DNA of 64,000 nucleotides, taken from assembly GCA_963809875.1 (NCBI GenBank), contig CAWELC010000002.1, positions 1-64,000 on the forward strand, in the 5' to 3' direction. The DNA is from JAFGAS01 sp963809875 (GTDB lineage Bacteria; Desulfobacterota; Zymogenia; Zymogenales; Zymogenaceae). The translations under genes and the position numbers were made by a program. Under the pieces are notes generated by a model that was not told the DNA's origin, did no database searches, and saw only the letters and a list, made by a program, of their open reading frames with translations. Shown one piece after another: positions 1 to 9,009 of the stretch (position 1 is the stretch's first letter; the number at the start of each line of letters is the position of its first letter).

Positions 1-93
1 GATGTGCGGTGCGTGTGTGTGCGCGATGGGCGGCATGCGGCGGGGAGTGGGAGGCCGGGGCGGGACAGGCGTCCCGCCCCGGGTCAAGCTTCT

Positions 94-1594
94 CTAGAAA
101 TCCCAGAGGCGCATAAGGCCGACCGTGACCATCCAGTCGGGGTCGGGCTCCCCAAGGCCGGTCTGGCCGGAGACAAAGACGGCGCATTTGCCGATGAGAA
201 ACCTGAAGCCGCCGCCGACCATGTAGCTGGTATCACTCACTTCAGCGAGCTTCCCGTTGAACTCCGCGTAGGCCGACATCCAATCGGTCAGGGCGTACTC
301 GGCCCCCAGACCCATGACAAGGAAGTCGTCCTGGCTGCTCAGTGCGTGGGCCATCCCCTCGACAGAGAGACCCAGGTTTGCGTGGAGGACCAGTTTCTTA
401 TATGAGAACGAGGCAAGCAAGAGGCCGGTGTAGTCCATTTTGCCGGAATCGAAGCTCTCATCGTGGTTATCCAGCGGCAGCTTGATGCCCGTATAGAATC
501 CGAAGCGGAAATTACCGGACTGCCAGGGCGATATCTTGAAGCCGATGGCGAGATCGGAGATCCCGTTTGTATCCTCCATAACCGGCGAGTCCTCGAGGAA
601 CCGGTACGAGCAGGAAAATCCAAGGTCGACGCCGTCGGCGATGCCGACCCGGATATCCTTGAAGCAGGCGTCGTACAGCATCGAACCGTCTTTCAATCCG
701 GCCGCTGAAAATGCCAGAGAGGTGTAGACGGTGTTTTTCTCCGTCGTCCATGCTTCCTTGGTTAACATCGGGAAGGGGTAGTAGGAGAGGCGCAGCGGGG
801 TTTCGTCGGTATAAAACGACAGGGGCCCGCTCGGGCCGGCCTCCCAGACGCGGGAAAGGAACACGCCCGCCTTCCACTCGGGAGAATCGGGCGTCAGCCC
901 GTAAGACCCGGTGAGGGCCCATTCCCATCCCCACGCGAGGGGTCCGACGACGCCCAGCGTTGCCTCCGCGATCTCGTTTTTCTCCTGGCCGCCGGTGGTC
1001 CCGGCAACCTCGCCGACGACCGACCAGTGGTCGGTGATCAGATATTCAAGCCCCGCGCCGTAGGTAAAGAGATAGTCATACTGCTCTGAGCCGCTCATTG
1101 TCGCCCACGATAGCCAGGCCGGCGTTGAGGTTGATCTTCAGCTTCTTGATGTTGGCGGTATAGAGCCCGGTCAGGAAGAAGTCCTGCTCGTCGGTGCCCA
1201 GGCCCTTCGTGTCATCGGCGTTGGGAAGCTTGGTCGCGACGGAAAAGCCGAGCCTGCCCCACGGCCCCTTCCAGGGGGATACCTTCAGCCCGAAGGTCAG
1301 GTCGCCGGAGCCGGACGTTTCGTGGTCGTCGGGCCACTCCCGGGACGTGTATCCGGTGTAGTTCAGGATGAATTCGGCGTCATCCGACAGGCCCCACCGC
1401 ATCCCGAGACCGGGGGTATGCAGGAGGATCGAGGAATCGGGAAGCGATTCGGCAGAAAAGGAAATATCAAGACGTAATTTTCCCGCGCCAACCGTGTCGG
1501 CCCGGTCGGTGGTCAGCGGGTTGAGCTCGGCCGCCTGCGCGGCGACGCCGAGGATAAGCAGTCCCGCTATCAGAGTAAAGAGCAATTTCTTCAT
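94..1594 (-). CDS. Outer-membrane beta-barrel protein with two similar halves (frame break at 1087)
   Basis: Starts at ATG 1594 behind a GGGAG ribosome site with a clear signal peptide (MKKLLFTLIAG, cleavage near residue 20). The frame is lost at 1087, where one extra base lies between the CTC and GAG codons; beyond it the reading runs to 94 and ends in WDF, the aromatic C-terminus usual for barrels. The joined product is about 500 aa. A segment near residue 97 (GDLTFGLKVSPW) recurs near residue 348 (SDLAIGFKISPW), so the protein looks like two related barrel units in tandem. Each half resembles the MetA-pathway/phenol-degradation type outer-membrane family; substrate unknown. Monocistronic in this window. 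Confidence 0.7.
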
Positions 1595-1656
1595 GTTTAC
1601 TCCCTCGAGTAGTTGATTTCTAACTATTTTCCAAATTAAATAATACAATTGTTCAC

Positions 1657-1685
1657 TTCTATCATTTTCCCTGTATGCGTGTCAA
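1657..1685 (-). promoter_or_regulatory. Possible sigma70 promoter of the barrel gene
   Basis: Minus strand TTGACA (1685-1680), 17-nt spacer, ATAGAA (1662-1657), about 60 bases before the start codon in an AT-rich stretch. The -35 is perfect, the -10 is weak. Confidence 0.4.
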
Positions 1686-1752
1686 TTAATAACGCGAGAA
1701 GGGAAAATAAAAGCGGCCGGGCTGCGGTCGGCGGCGCGGGACTGCTTTTCTG

Positions 1753-1781
1753 TTGATTATTCTTTGTGCCGTTTGTACAAT
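1753..1781 (+). promoter_or_regulatory. Sigma70 promoter of the TatT-like gene
   Basis: TTGATT (1753-1758), a 17-nt spacer and TACAAT (1776-1781) lie 29 bases before the GTG start at 1810. Confidence 0.65.
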
Positions 1782-1809
1782 AGACACATGCCAATCTGAG
1801 GGACAATCC

Positions 1810-2608
1810 GTGAGGATTCTGGGCCTGCTGACGATATGCCTGGCCGTAATTGTGCCGTTCTGGGCCGACCCGGGAGCCGCCGCAGACGATATCTCCTCGC
1901 TCATCGAACAGGGTAATGCAGCGTGGGAAAAGCGGGGGACCGACGGTAACCTCGAAAACCGAAAGGCGGCCGATTACTTTCTGTCGGCCGTCGAGGCCGC
2001 CCCATTCAGCTACGAGGCTCACTGGAAGGCGGCCCGGTCGCTCTGGTGGATCGCGGATCAGGGGCTCCTGGCTTCAGACGACAAGGGCCGACAGCGCGAC
2101 CTCGGAAGGCGGGGCATGGACCTTGCCGGGAGGGCGCTCCTCATCTCCCCCGACACGACCGAAGGACACCTCTATTGGGCACTGGCGGCCCTCCATTACT
2201 GCTACGGCATCGGGATGGTCGAGGCCCTCAAGAAGAAAATCCCTGACGAGGCGGCCCGACACCTGGGGGCCTGCTACGAGAAAGACAGAGTCTGCCGAGG
2301 GAGGGCTGGCCCTGACGGGTTCCTCGGCTCTCTACCGCACCGCCCCGTGGCCGATCAGGGACAAGGACAAATCGGTCGCCTACGCCCGGGAGGCCGTGTC
2401 GGCGGACCCCGCGGGGGTTCGGGCAGCGGTCTTTCTGGCGGCCGCGCTGGCGGGGGCAGGCAGCCACGCGGAGTCGATGGAGCTGATGAAACGGGCATCG
2501 GAGATGGACGGCGACGAGGCCCGCGAGCCCGACTGTAAATGGTGGAAAAGTTTTGCCCGAAAGTGCGTCGATGAGGGGAGGGTTATCGATTCCGAGAAGC
2601 TCTTCTGA
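1810..2608 (+). CDS. TatT-like/TPR periplasmic protein (frame break at 2287)
   Basis: GTG start at 1810 follows GAGGGA; the N-terminus is a signal peptide (VRILGLLTICLAVIVPFW). The body has helical repeat segments with the wording of the TRAP-transporter T-component (TatT) family: SYEAHWKAARSLWWIAD, then GHLYWALAALHYCYGIGM, then YRTAPWPIRDKDKSVAYA and a final TPR-like pair. One extra A at 2287 separates GAC from GAG and breaks the frame; the rest reads on to the stop at 2608, about 265 aa in all. In TatT systems such proteins are trimeric periplasmic partners of transporters or lipoproteins; no transporter is adjacent here, so the role is open. It could also be called simply a TPR protein. 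Confidence 0.65.
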
Positions 2609-2663
2609 CGTGCTCTCCCCGCCCGTTTGGGCAGCCGATGTATGGTACGGATCGGGAATCGGG

Positions 2664-3251
2664 ATGAACCGTTATGATCGTGCACAGGAGGGACCCGGCG
2701 GATTTTCACACATCCCGCTGGACTACTTTATCGATCAACAGGGGAGGGAACATATCTTCCGGTTCGCCGGCGCCCGGGATCTCGAGAAGGTGCTGGAGAT
2801 GTACCGCAGATTTGAGCCGAAGCGGAGCAACATGGGGCTGCCGCCGGAAGACCCGGAGAGGCTGGAGGCGTGGGTCAGGCACTTCTTCGCGGAGGGAATC
2901 GCCAATCTCGTGGCGATGGACCCCGATGACTCGATCGTCGGGCACGCCTCGATCCTCCCCATTACGGCCGATGTCTCGGAGTATTTTATGGCGGTGCTGC
3001 CGGTTGACCAGAGCGCGGGGATCGGCGGGGTGATGGCCCAAGCCGTCATAGAGGCCGCCCGATACCTGAGGATCAGGCAGTTGTGGATCTGTGTCGATAA
3101 AACCAATATCAGGGCGTTGCGGCTGCACAGGAAGCTCGGATTTCTGACCCGGGAAGAGACGTGGGGATACGACTACGAGATGACCTACGTCGTCGAACCC
3201 GATGCCGAGCCCGGGGACAACGACGCCGGGTCACCGGGTACGCGGCACTGA
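2664..3251 (+). CDS. GNAT-family N-acetyltransferase
   Basis: About 195 aa from ATG 2664 (an earlier in-frame ATG at 2553 would overlap the upstream gene). The core carries a GNAT fold signature: VGHASILPI, then EYFMAVLPVDQSAGIGGVMA in the acetyl-CoA binding position (the usual Q/RxxGxG/A is read as QSAGIG), followed by LWICVDKTNIRALRLHRKLG, the typical N-x2-A-x2-LYxKxGF end. The acceptor substrate cannot be inferred. The tail is acidic and probably disordered. It stands 55 bases after the TatT-like gene and may be cotranscribed. Confidence 0.7.
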   Translation: MNRYDRAQEGPGGFSHIPLDYFIDQQGREHIFRFAGARDLEKVLEMYRRFEPKRSNMGLPPEDPERLEAWVRHFFAEGIANLVAMDPDDSIVGHASILPITADVSEYFMAVLPVDQSAGIGGVMAQAVIEAARYLRIRQLWICVDKTNIRALRLHRKLGFLTREETWGYDYEMTYVVEPDAEPGDNDAGSPGTRH

Positions 3252-3257
3252 AATTAC

Positions 3258-3287
3258 TTGACAATAATAATATAGATTATGTACAAT
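3258..3287 (+). promoter_or_regulatory. Sigma70 promoter of the CODH/ACS operon
   Basis: TTGACA at 3258-3263, 18-nt AT-rich spacer, TACAAT at 3282-3287, leaving a leader of roughly 135 bases before acsV at 3428. The only strong promoter seen ahead of the cluster. Confidence 0.65.
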
Positions 3288-3427
3288 AACATCAGGCCGC
3301 TGATCAGGCCCGTCATCTCCGATTGGACTACTTCCGTATTGTATGCGTCTCTTTTTTCATTTCGCCCTTCCCCTATTACAGATCGGCTTTTCCGGGCGTG
3401 AGGGAGCGGGTTTTATCGTGAGAAGGC

Positions 3428-5381
3428 ATGGTCACGCGAGCAACCATCACATTTCTCCCCAGTCTTCGTGAAATCGTCGTCCCCGAGCACACGACGCTGC
3501 TGGAAGCGGCGCTGTCGGCCGGCCTTTTCATCCCGGCCCTGTGCGGCGGATCGGGGAGCTGCGGGAAGTGCGCGGTCCGGATCGAGGGACCGGCCCCCGG
3601 CTCGGCACAGTCGTCTGCCGTCCTGGGGCGCGAGCGATACGAGGAGGGTTGGCGCCTGGCCTGTGACACCGAGGTCCTCGAGGATATCCGGGTCGAGGTT
3701 GGGGGAGTGGACGGCGATGCGTCCGCCCGGCGGCACCCGGCATTGCGATCCGTTTCCCCCGGCCGAAGAGACGCCCGTCTCCGAAGTGCCCGCGGACCCA
3801 CCCTTCGAGCGTCGCCGCGTAACCCTTTTTCCCCCCACCCGCGACGAGAACGTGAGCGACCTGGGCAGGCTCATGACCGGTATCAGGAAGACGAGCGAAA
3901 ACGAGCACGTATCGGTTTCCCTCCCTGTCCTGCAGGGGCTTGCCGGGGCCCTGCGCGGATACAACTGGGACGTGGCGGCCGATCTGATCCACCGCGGCCA
4001 TGCCATGAACCGGGCGGAGCTTGTCCGGCTCGGCCCCGCGCCGGATGCCGGGCCGCAGCTCGCCGTTGCCTGCGACGTCGGCACGACCAGCCTCTGGGCG
4101 AGCCTGCTCGATCTTTCGACGGGCCGGCAGCTGGCCCGGTCTTTCGTCGGCAATCCCCAGTCGGCCTACGGGGCCGACGTCATCTCCCGGATCGTCTTTG
4201 CCCGGAAGAAGGGCGGCGGCCGGATTCTCCAGCGGGTCGTGGTGGAGGCCCTCGACGGCCTCATCGACGACGTCCTCTCGGCGGCGGGAGCCGACCGGGC
4301 GGGCGTCACGCACGTCGTCGCGGCCGGCAACACCGTCATGAGCCACCTCCTGCTCGGCCTGGAAACGAGACACCTCCGGGAGGCGCCGTACGTACCGGCG
4401 GCAGGCGTCTATCCCGACGTACCGGCATGCGACATCGGGTTCAGGCTGGGTCGCGAGGTACCCCTTTTTATCTTTCCTTCCGTGGCAAGCTACGTGGGGG
4501 GCGACATCGTGGCCGGGGTGCTGGCCTCGGGTCTGGCGCGGGAGGAAACGGTCACCCTCTTTATCGACATCGGCACCAACGGCGAGATCGTGCTGGGCAA
4601 CGACCAGTGGCTGCTTACCGCGTCGGCCTCGGCGGGGCCGGCCTTCGAGGGCGGAGGGGTGCGCTTCGGGATGAGCGCTTCTCCCGGGGCGGTCGAGGGG
4701 TTCTTCATGGGCGACGACTACGAGCCGATGATCACCACCATCGGCAGGAGACCGCCCCTGGGCATCTGCGGGTCCGGGATAATCAACGTGCTGGCCGGGC
4801 TCTTTTACGGCGGGGTGCTGTTGGCCAACGGAAAGATCAACGCCGATCTCCCGACCCCCCGCGTGAGGCAGGGGACGAGCGGTGCGGAATACGTGGTGGT
4901 GCGGGCGAGCGATGCGGGGATAAATGAAGATATCGTTATCACCGACGTGGATATCGAAAACGTCATGCGGGCCAAGGCCGCGATGTTCGCCGGCTATCGG
5001 TCCCTCGCGGATGCGGCGGGAATCCGGATGGACGACATCGGCCGGGTCATCATATCGGGGGCCTTCGGCAACGTCCTGGACGTCGAAAACGCCGTGGCCA
5101 TCGGACTGCTTCCCGACGTCGAGCGGGATCGCTTCGTCTTCATCGGCAACGGGTCGCTTTTCGGAGCGAGGCTCGCGGCGCTTTCCCGGTCGCGCTTCCG
5201 GGAGGGACTGGAGATCGCCCGGGGGATGACGAACGTTGAGCTCTCGGTCGACCCCGGCTACATGGACCGGTACCTGGCGGCCGTCTTCCTCCCGCATACG
5301 GATATCGGCCTCTTTCCGACGGTCAAGAGGACGCTTGCCGGGGATCTCGACGCCGCCAACGAGGGGGTGAAGACACCGTGA
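3428..5381 (+). CDS. acsV: Corrinoid Fe-S protein reductive activator (RACo/AcsV), frame break near 3710-3765
   Basis: ATP-driven reductive activator of the Co(II) corrinoid protein of the Wood-Ljungdahl pathway. Residues 1-90 are a plant-type [2Fe-2S] ferredoxin domain: CGGSGSCGKCAVRIEG and a fourth Cys in RLACDT. After a low-complexity linker, where the frame shifts (somewhere in 3710-3765), the rest is the ASKHA ATPase-like domain: ACDVGTTSLWASLLD, AAGNTVMSH, FIDIGTNGEIVLG, GICGSGIINVLAG and ISGAFGN. It ends in the FLPHTD...FPTVK wording common in this family. About 650 aa, normal length. Its stop overlaps the GTG of the next gene (GTGA). First gene of the carbonyl-branch operon. Confidence 0.9.
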
Positions 5382-6138
5382 GGATCGCCGTGGCAGGAAA
5401 GGGGGGACCGGCAAGACGACGCTTGCGGCGCTTGTCGTCGGCACGCTCCAGGCGCGCGGGGAGCTGCCGATCCTGGCGGTGGACGCCGACCCCAACGATA
5501 ACCTGGGTTCCGCCCTCGGGATGGAGGTCACCTGCACCCTCGGGGAGATCAGGGAAGATTTCATCGACCGGCGTCCCGACATCCCCCCGGGAATGACCAA
5601 GGGGGCGCTCCTGGAGATGCGGATGCACCAGTCGGTGATCGAGGGCACGGGCATCGACCTGTTGGTCATGGGGCGGCCGGAGGGCCCGGGATGCTACTGC
5701 TTCGTGAATAATCTCCTGAGAAAATCGATCGAGGAGCTCTCGCGCAACTATCGTGCCGTCGTTATCGACAACGAAGCAGGGATGGAGCACCTCTCGCGAA
5801 AGACCGTGGGGGCCATCGACCGGCTCTTCCTGGTATCCGACAACACCGTCAAGGGGGTCAGGACGGCGCGTCGACTCAAGGGGCTGGCCGATGATATGTC
5901 CGTCACGGTCGGCCGGATGTGCCTGGTCGTCAACCGGGTGGGAGCCGACGGGCTGTCAAACGCCGTGAGGGAGGAGATCGAAACGAGCGGCCTGGGGCCC
6001 TGCGCGATCCTGCCGGAAGACGACACCATCGCGCGGGCCTGCCGGGACGACGTCCCGGTCGTCGGCCTTCTGGAGACCCCGTATGGGCGGGCGGTGCAAC
6101 ACCTCATCGAGCAGACGATGGGAAAGGGGACGACATGA
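5378..6138 (+). CDS. cooC: CooC/AcsF-type nickel-insertion ATPase (frame break near 5403)
   Basis: MinD-family ATPase thought to load nickel into CODH or ACS. GTG 5378 overlaps the acsV stop. The P-loop reads GKGG, then the frame fails: a base is missing in the GGGGGGACC run near 5403, which would otherwise give GKGGTGKTT. Downstream are VDADPNDNLGSALG, a CxC pair (GCYCF) typical of CooC metal binding, VIDNEAGMEHLSR and LVVNRVG. Length about 253 aa is standard. It is followed by an ATGA overlap with the next gene. It is the first of two cooC paralogues in the cluster (the other at 16589); which serves CODH and which ACS is not decidable from sequence. Confidence 0.88.
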
Positions 6139-6338
6139 GTGAAGAAGAAAAAGGCGCCCGGAAGGGCCCGGCCGGACTCCTCGGGCCGACCTACGAGGCG
6201 GGTAAGCCCGAAGCTCCCGACGATTGGAGAAAAAAGCTGCGCAACCGGGAAGAGATGCTCGGATACCTGAAGACGGCCTGCCGCTACTGGTATTCGGACG
6301 ACTGGTACGGCAGCGAGCGGCGAAAAACGAAGGCGTAG
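6135..6338 (+). CDS. Small 67-aa protein coupled to cooC, unknown function
   Basis: ATG 6135 overlaps the cooC stop (ATGA), so it is probably translationally coupled. The product is highly charged: an N-terminal acidic/basic stretch (MSEEEKGARKG), a Pro/Gly linker, then an aromatic, basic C-terminal helix (MLGYLKTACRYWYSDDWYG) with a single Cys and a KRR-like tail. No signal peptide or membrane segment. I do not recognise a family. Position between cooC and acsD suggests an accessory role in the CODH/ACS or corrinoid-protein machinery. The frame is intact and its base composition matches its neighbours. Confidence 0.6.
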   Translation: MSEEEKGARKGPAGLLGPTYEAGKPEAPDDWRKKLRNREEMLGYLKTACRYWYSDDWYGSERRKTKA

Positions 6339-6633
6339 TCACCCCCATAAAAGCTTCGCTTTTCCGGGGCCCCGGACAAGAGAGCGGGAAGGCAAATGGT
6401 CGGGTTTCGTTGATCATCGGTGCTAGTTGTTGCCTTCGCCTCTCGTGGGGTAGCGCTCACCCCGGAAGGGATTCGGCTTTCCGGGGTGCTTTCAACGCAG
6501 GGATGGGTGCAAAGGAACCGGATCACAGTTCCGGCAGGCCCGTGGATCTTTCGGAGAGAAAAACCCTTTCTTTTCTCGACCCGATCGATTACAATAAGAT
6601 ATTTTTTTCGTCAACACCAGTCAGGAAATCCCC
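6339..6633 (+). other. Structured 5' leader before acsD
   Basis: 295 non-coding bases inside the operon with at least three hairpins: (1) AAAAGC/GCTTTT with a TTC loop at 6349-6363, flanked by C-run and G-run; (2) a long stem, 6380-6395 with 6430-6444 (GAGAG/CTCTC plus GAAGGCAA/TTGCCTTC around a small internal loop); (3) a perfect 9-bp stem ACCCCGGAA/TTCCGGGGT at 6459-6487. None has a clean U-tract. No B12 box and no tetrahydrofolate-riboswitch core was found. Confidence 0.5.
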
Positions 6634-7581
6634 ATGACACAGCTCGACGCGAAGATAACCTACACCGGGGCCGTAACCCCGGTAACGCTGGGCTCCCCGG
6701 GCCGGCAGGTAACGGTTGGGGGAGAGACCTCCTATCCCTTTCACCTGTTCGAGGGGGCAATGCCCAACCGCCCGAAGATCGCCCTTGAGGTAATCGATAT
6801 GGGTCTTGCCGAAGGGTCGGCGACGCTTGCCTCCGCGCTCGGCGATGCTGCGCGCGACCCGGTGACCTGGGCCAAGAAGGTCGTCTCCGAGCACAAGCCC
6901 GATCTTATCTGCCTGACACTGGCCGGCACCGATCCCAACGGGAGGAACGACCCGCCCGACAAGGCCGTCGAGACGGTGCACGCGGTCCTTGCGGCGATAG
7001 ACGTGCCGCTGGTGGTCTGGGGCTCGGGCAACGAGACCAAGGACGCCGAGGTGCTCAAGGCGGTGGCCGAGGAGTGCCAGGCGACGCCGGTGGCCCTGGG
7101 GCCGGTGGCCGACGGGAACTACAAGCAGATCGGGGCCGCGGCGCTGGCCTACGGGCACGTGGTGATCGCGTCTACCCCCATCGACATCAACCTGGCAAAG
7201 CAGCTCAATATCCTCCTGGAAAATCTCGGCGTGCCCGCCAACCGCATCCTCATCGATCCCACGGTAGGCGGGCTGGGTTACGGCTTTGAGTATACCTATT
7301 CGGTCATGGAGCGCATCAGGGTCGCGGCGCTGACGGCCGGCGACGAGAAGCTCAGGTCGCCGCTCTTCTGCCATGTGGCCGGGGAGGTCTGGAAGACAAA
7401 AGAGGCCCGCCTCACGGCGGACGAGGCCCCGCTCATGGGTGATCCCGCGGTTCGAGGGGTGCTGCTGGAGGCGATGACGGCCCAGGGGATGCTGCTTGCC
7501 GGGGCCGATATCCTGGTGCTGCGGCACCCCGAAACGGCGCGCCTCATGAGGTGGTTTGTGGACGGGATGACGACGTCATGA
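6634..7581 (+). CDS. acsD: Corrinoid iron-sulfur protein small subunit (AcsD/CdhD)
   Basis: 315-aa intact TIM-barrel subunit that pairs with AcsC to form the CFeSP, the methyl carrier between AcsE and acetyl-CoA synthase. The sequence has the family opening (TPVTLGSPGRQVTVGGE), LAGTDPNGRN, PLVVWGSGNETKD, IDINLAKQLNILL, DPTVGGLGYGFEYTYSVMER and LRHPETARLM near the C-terminus. ATG 6634 follows AGGAA. Its TGA overlaps the ATG of the following ferredoxin gene. Unlike most of its neighbours it has no frame break. Confidence 0.93.
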   Translation: MTQLDAKITYTGAVTPVTLGSPGRQVTVGGETSYPFHLFEGAMPNRPKIALEVIDMGLAEGSATLASALGDAARDPVTWAKKVVSEHKPDLICLTLAGTDPNGRNDPPDKAVETVHAVLAAIDVPLVVWGSGNETKDAEVLKAVAEECQATPVALGPVADGNYKQIGAAALAYGHVVIASTPIDINLAKQLNILLENLGVPANRILIDPTVGGLGYGFEYTYSVMERIRVAALTAGDEKLRSPLFCHVAGEVWKTKEARLTADEAPLMGDPAVRGVLLEAMTAQGMLLAGADILVLRHPETARLMRWFVDGMTTS

Positions 7582-8117
7582 CTCGTGCACTGACGATAGA
7601 CACCGATCGGTGCGTGGCGTGCGGGCGGTGCGAGATCGCCTGCGCGGTGGAGCACTCGCGATCCAGGGAGCTGTTCGGCGCGCTGCGGCAGCCCGACCCC
7701 CCGGCCTCGCGGATCACGGTGGCCCAACGGGAGGGGACGCCGGCGGTGCTGGTCTGCGTGCACTGCGATGACCCGGCCTGCGCGGCGGTCTGTCCCGCGG
7801 GCGCGATCGAAAAGCACGCCTCGGGCGAGGTGGTGCTCTCCGAATCGCGGTGCGTGGGGTGCGGGGCGTGCGCGGTCGCCTGCCACCTGGGGGTGCCGGT
7901 CGCCCGGCGGGGCGGGCGCTCCTACGTCAGCTGCGACCTCTGCCCCTCCCGGAGGGGGGAGGGAAGGGCGACGGCGTGCGCGGAGGCCTGTCCGACGGGG
8001 GCCATACGGTACGGGGAGAGCTCCGAAGGGCAGGGCCTCGTCAGATACGCGAAGCCGGGACGGGGCGAGAGCGCCTATCTAAAGCTCGCTGGGGGGCAAA
8101 TAGGTCATTGTACGTGA
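7578..8117 (+). CDS. Four-cluster ferredoxin-type electron carrier (CooF/HycB-like)
   Basis: 179 aa, starting at ATG 7578 inside the acsD stop. Four Cys groups are visible: CVACGRCEIAC at residue 12, CVHCDDPACAAVCP near 60, CVGCGACAVAC near 93 and CDLCPSRR...CAEACP near 123. This is the DMSO-reductase B-subunit/CooF arrangement that usually wires a catalytic subunit to partners. Lying between acsD and cooS it is the likely redox partner of CODH or of AcsV. A CooF role is inferred from position and cluster layout. Confidence 0.8.
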   Translation: MTRALTIDTDRCVACGRCEIACAVEHSRSRELFGALRQPDPPASRITVAQREGTPAVLVCVHCDDPACAAVCPAGAIEKHASGEVVLSESRCVGCGACAVACHLGVPVARRGGRSYVSCDLCPSRRGEGRATACAEACPTGAIRYGESSEGQGLVRYAKPGRGESAYLKLAGGQIGHCT

Positions 8118-8240
8118 GATAGACGATTGGTTTCGATCACGAGCGCCGAAAAGGGGCGCAGGATCTCACGCGCGGGGGTGGCTCGGATAACCAAGGGTTG
8201 TCCGTGGAAGAGCCCGCAGCATCCACTCGAGGATACACTG

Positions 8241-8994
8241 ATGCCCGACATCACCATTGACGGAATAGAAACGACGGTCCGCGAGGGACAGACGATCCTC
8301 GACGCCGCCCGGGCGATCGGCATCGAGATTCCGACCCTCTGCCACCATGAGATCGTCCGTCCCCACCGGGCCTGCCGCGTGTGCACCGTCGAGGTGATCC
8401 GGGGAGACAAAGTCAACTACCTGACCGCCTGCACCTACAAGGTCGCCGAGCCGCTGGTCGTCAACACCCGTTCCGAGGGCGCGCTGGCCCGGCGTCGCGA
8501 GATCGTCGAGGGGCTTTTGGCCGCCTCGCCCGGCGCCCCGGCGCTCGCCCGGATAGCCCGGGAAGCGGGGATGGAGACCCAGCCGGACGCTCCGGGAGAG
8601 CGCTGCATCCGGTGCGGCCTCTGTGTCCGGGTCTGCGACCAGATCATCGGGCAAAAGGCGCTGGCTTACGAGAAGGGGGCGGCCGGAACTCCCTACACAA
8701 AACGTTACCGACGCCTGTATCGGGTGCGCCACCTGTGCGGCGCTCTGCCCCACCGGGGCAATCGTCGTCGAGGAGCGCGGCGGCGTCCGGCGCTTCCCCC
8801 AGGGCAATAAGGAGTTTAAACTTGCGGCGTGCCGATCCTGCGGCCGCCCGATAACGACGGAGACGCACCTCGCGGCCGTGCGAGGCAAACGCAAGCTCCC
8901 CGACGAGATCGCCCGGGTCTGTCCCTCGTGCAAGCGCATCGACTTTGCCGCGCGCATCCGGGCGGGCGACTCGACCGCGCCCAAACCATATTAA
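8241..8994 (+). CDS. [2Fe-2S]/[4Fe-4S] redox subunit, NuoG/HydA-N-terminal-like (frame break near 8695)
   Basis: Start at ATG 8241 after GAGGATA (upstream in-frame codons lack a good site). Residues 1-80: a [2Fe-2S] domain (PTLCHHEIV, CRVCTVEV, TACTYKV). Then an NADH-dehydrogenase-G-like [4Fe-4S] part, CIRCGLCVRVCDQIIGQ, and, after a one-base slip in the ACAAAACG run near 8695, CIGCATCAALCPTGAIV. It ends with a zinc-ribbon-like CRSCGRP...CPSCKRIDF. About 250 aa. No catalytic H-cluster or flavin domain follows, so this is a stand-alone electron-transfer subunit, probably partnering the CODH, the CFeSP activator or a methylene-THF reductase elsewhere. Confidence 0.75.
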
Positions 8995-9009
8995 CCATCG
9001 GAGACATCC

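Noticed and set aside
6339..6633. Tetrahydrofolate or cobalamin riboswitch before acsD
   Set aside because: Hairpins are present but none of the conserved cores of these classes could be matched by eye.
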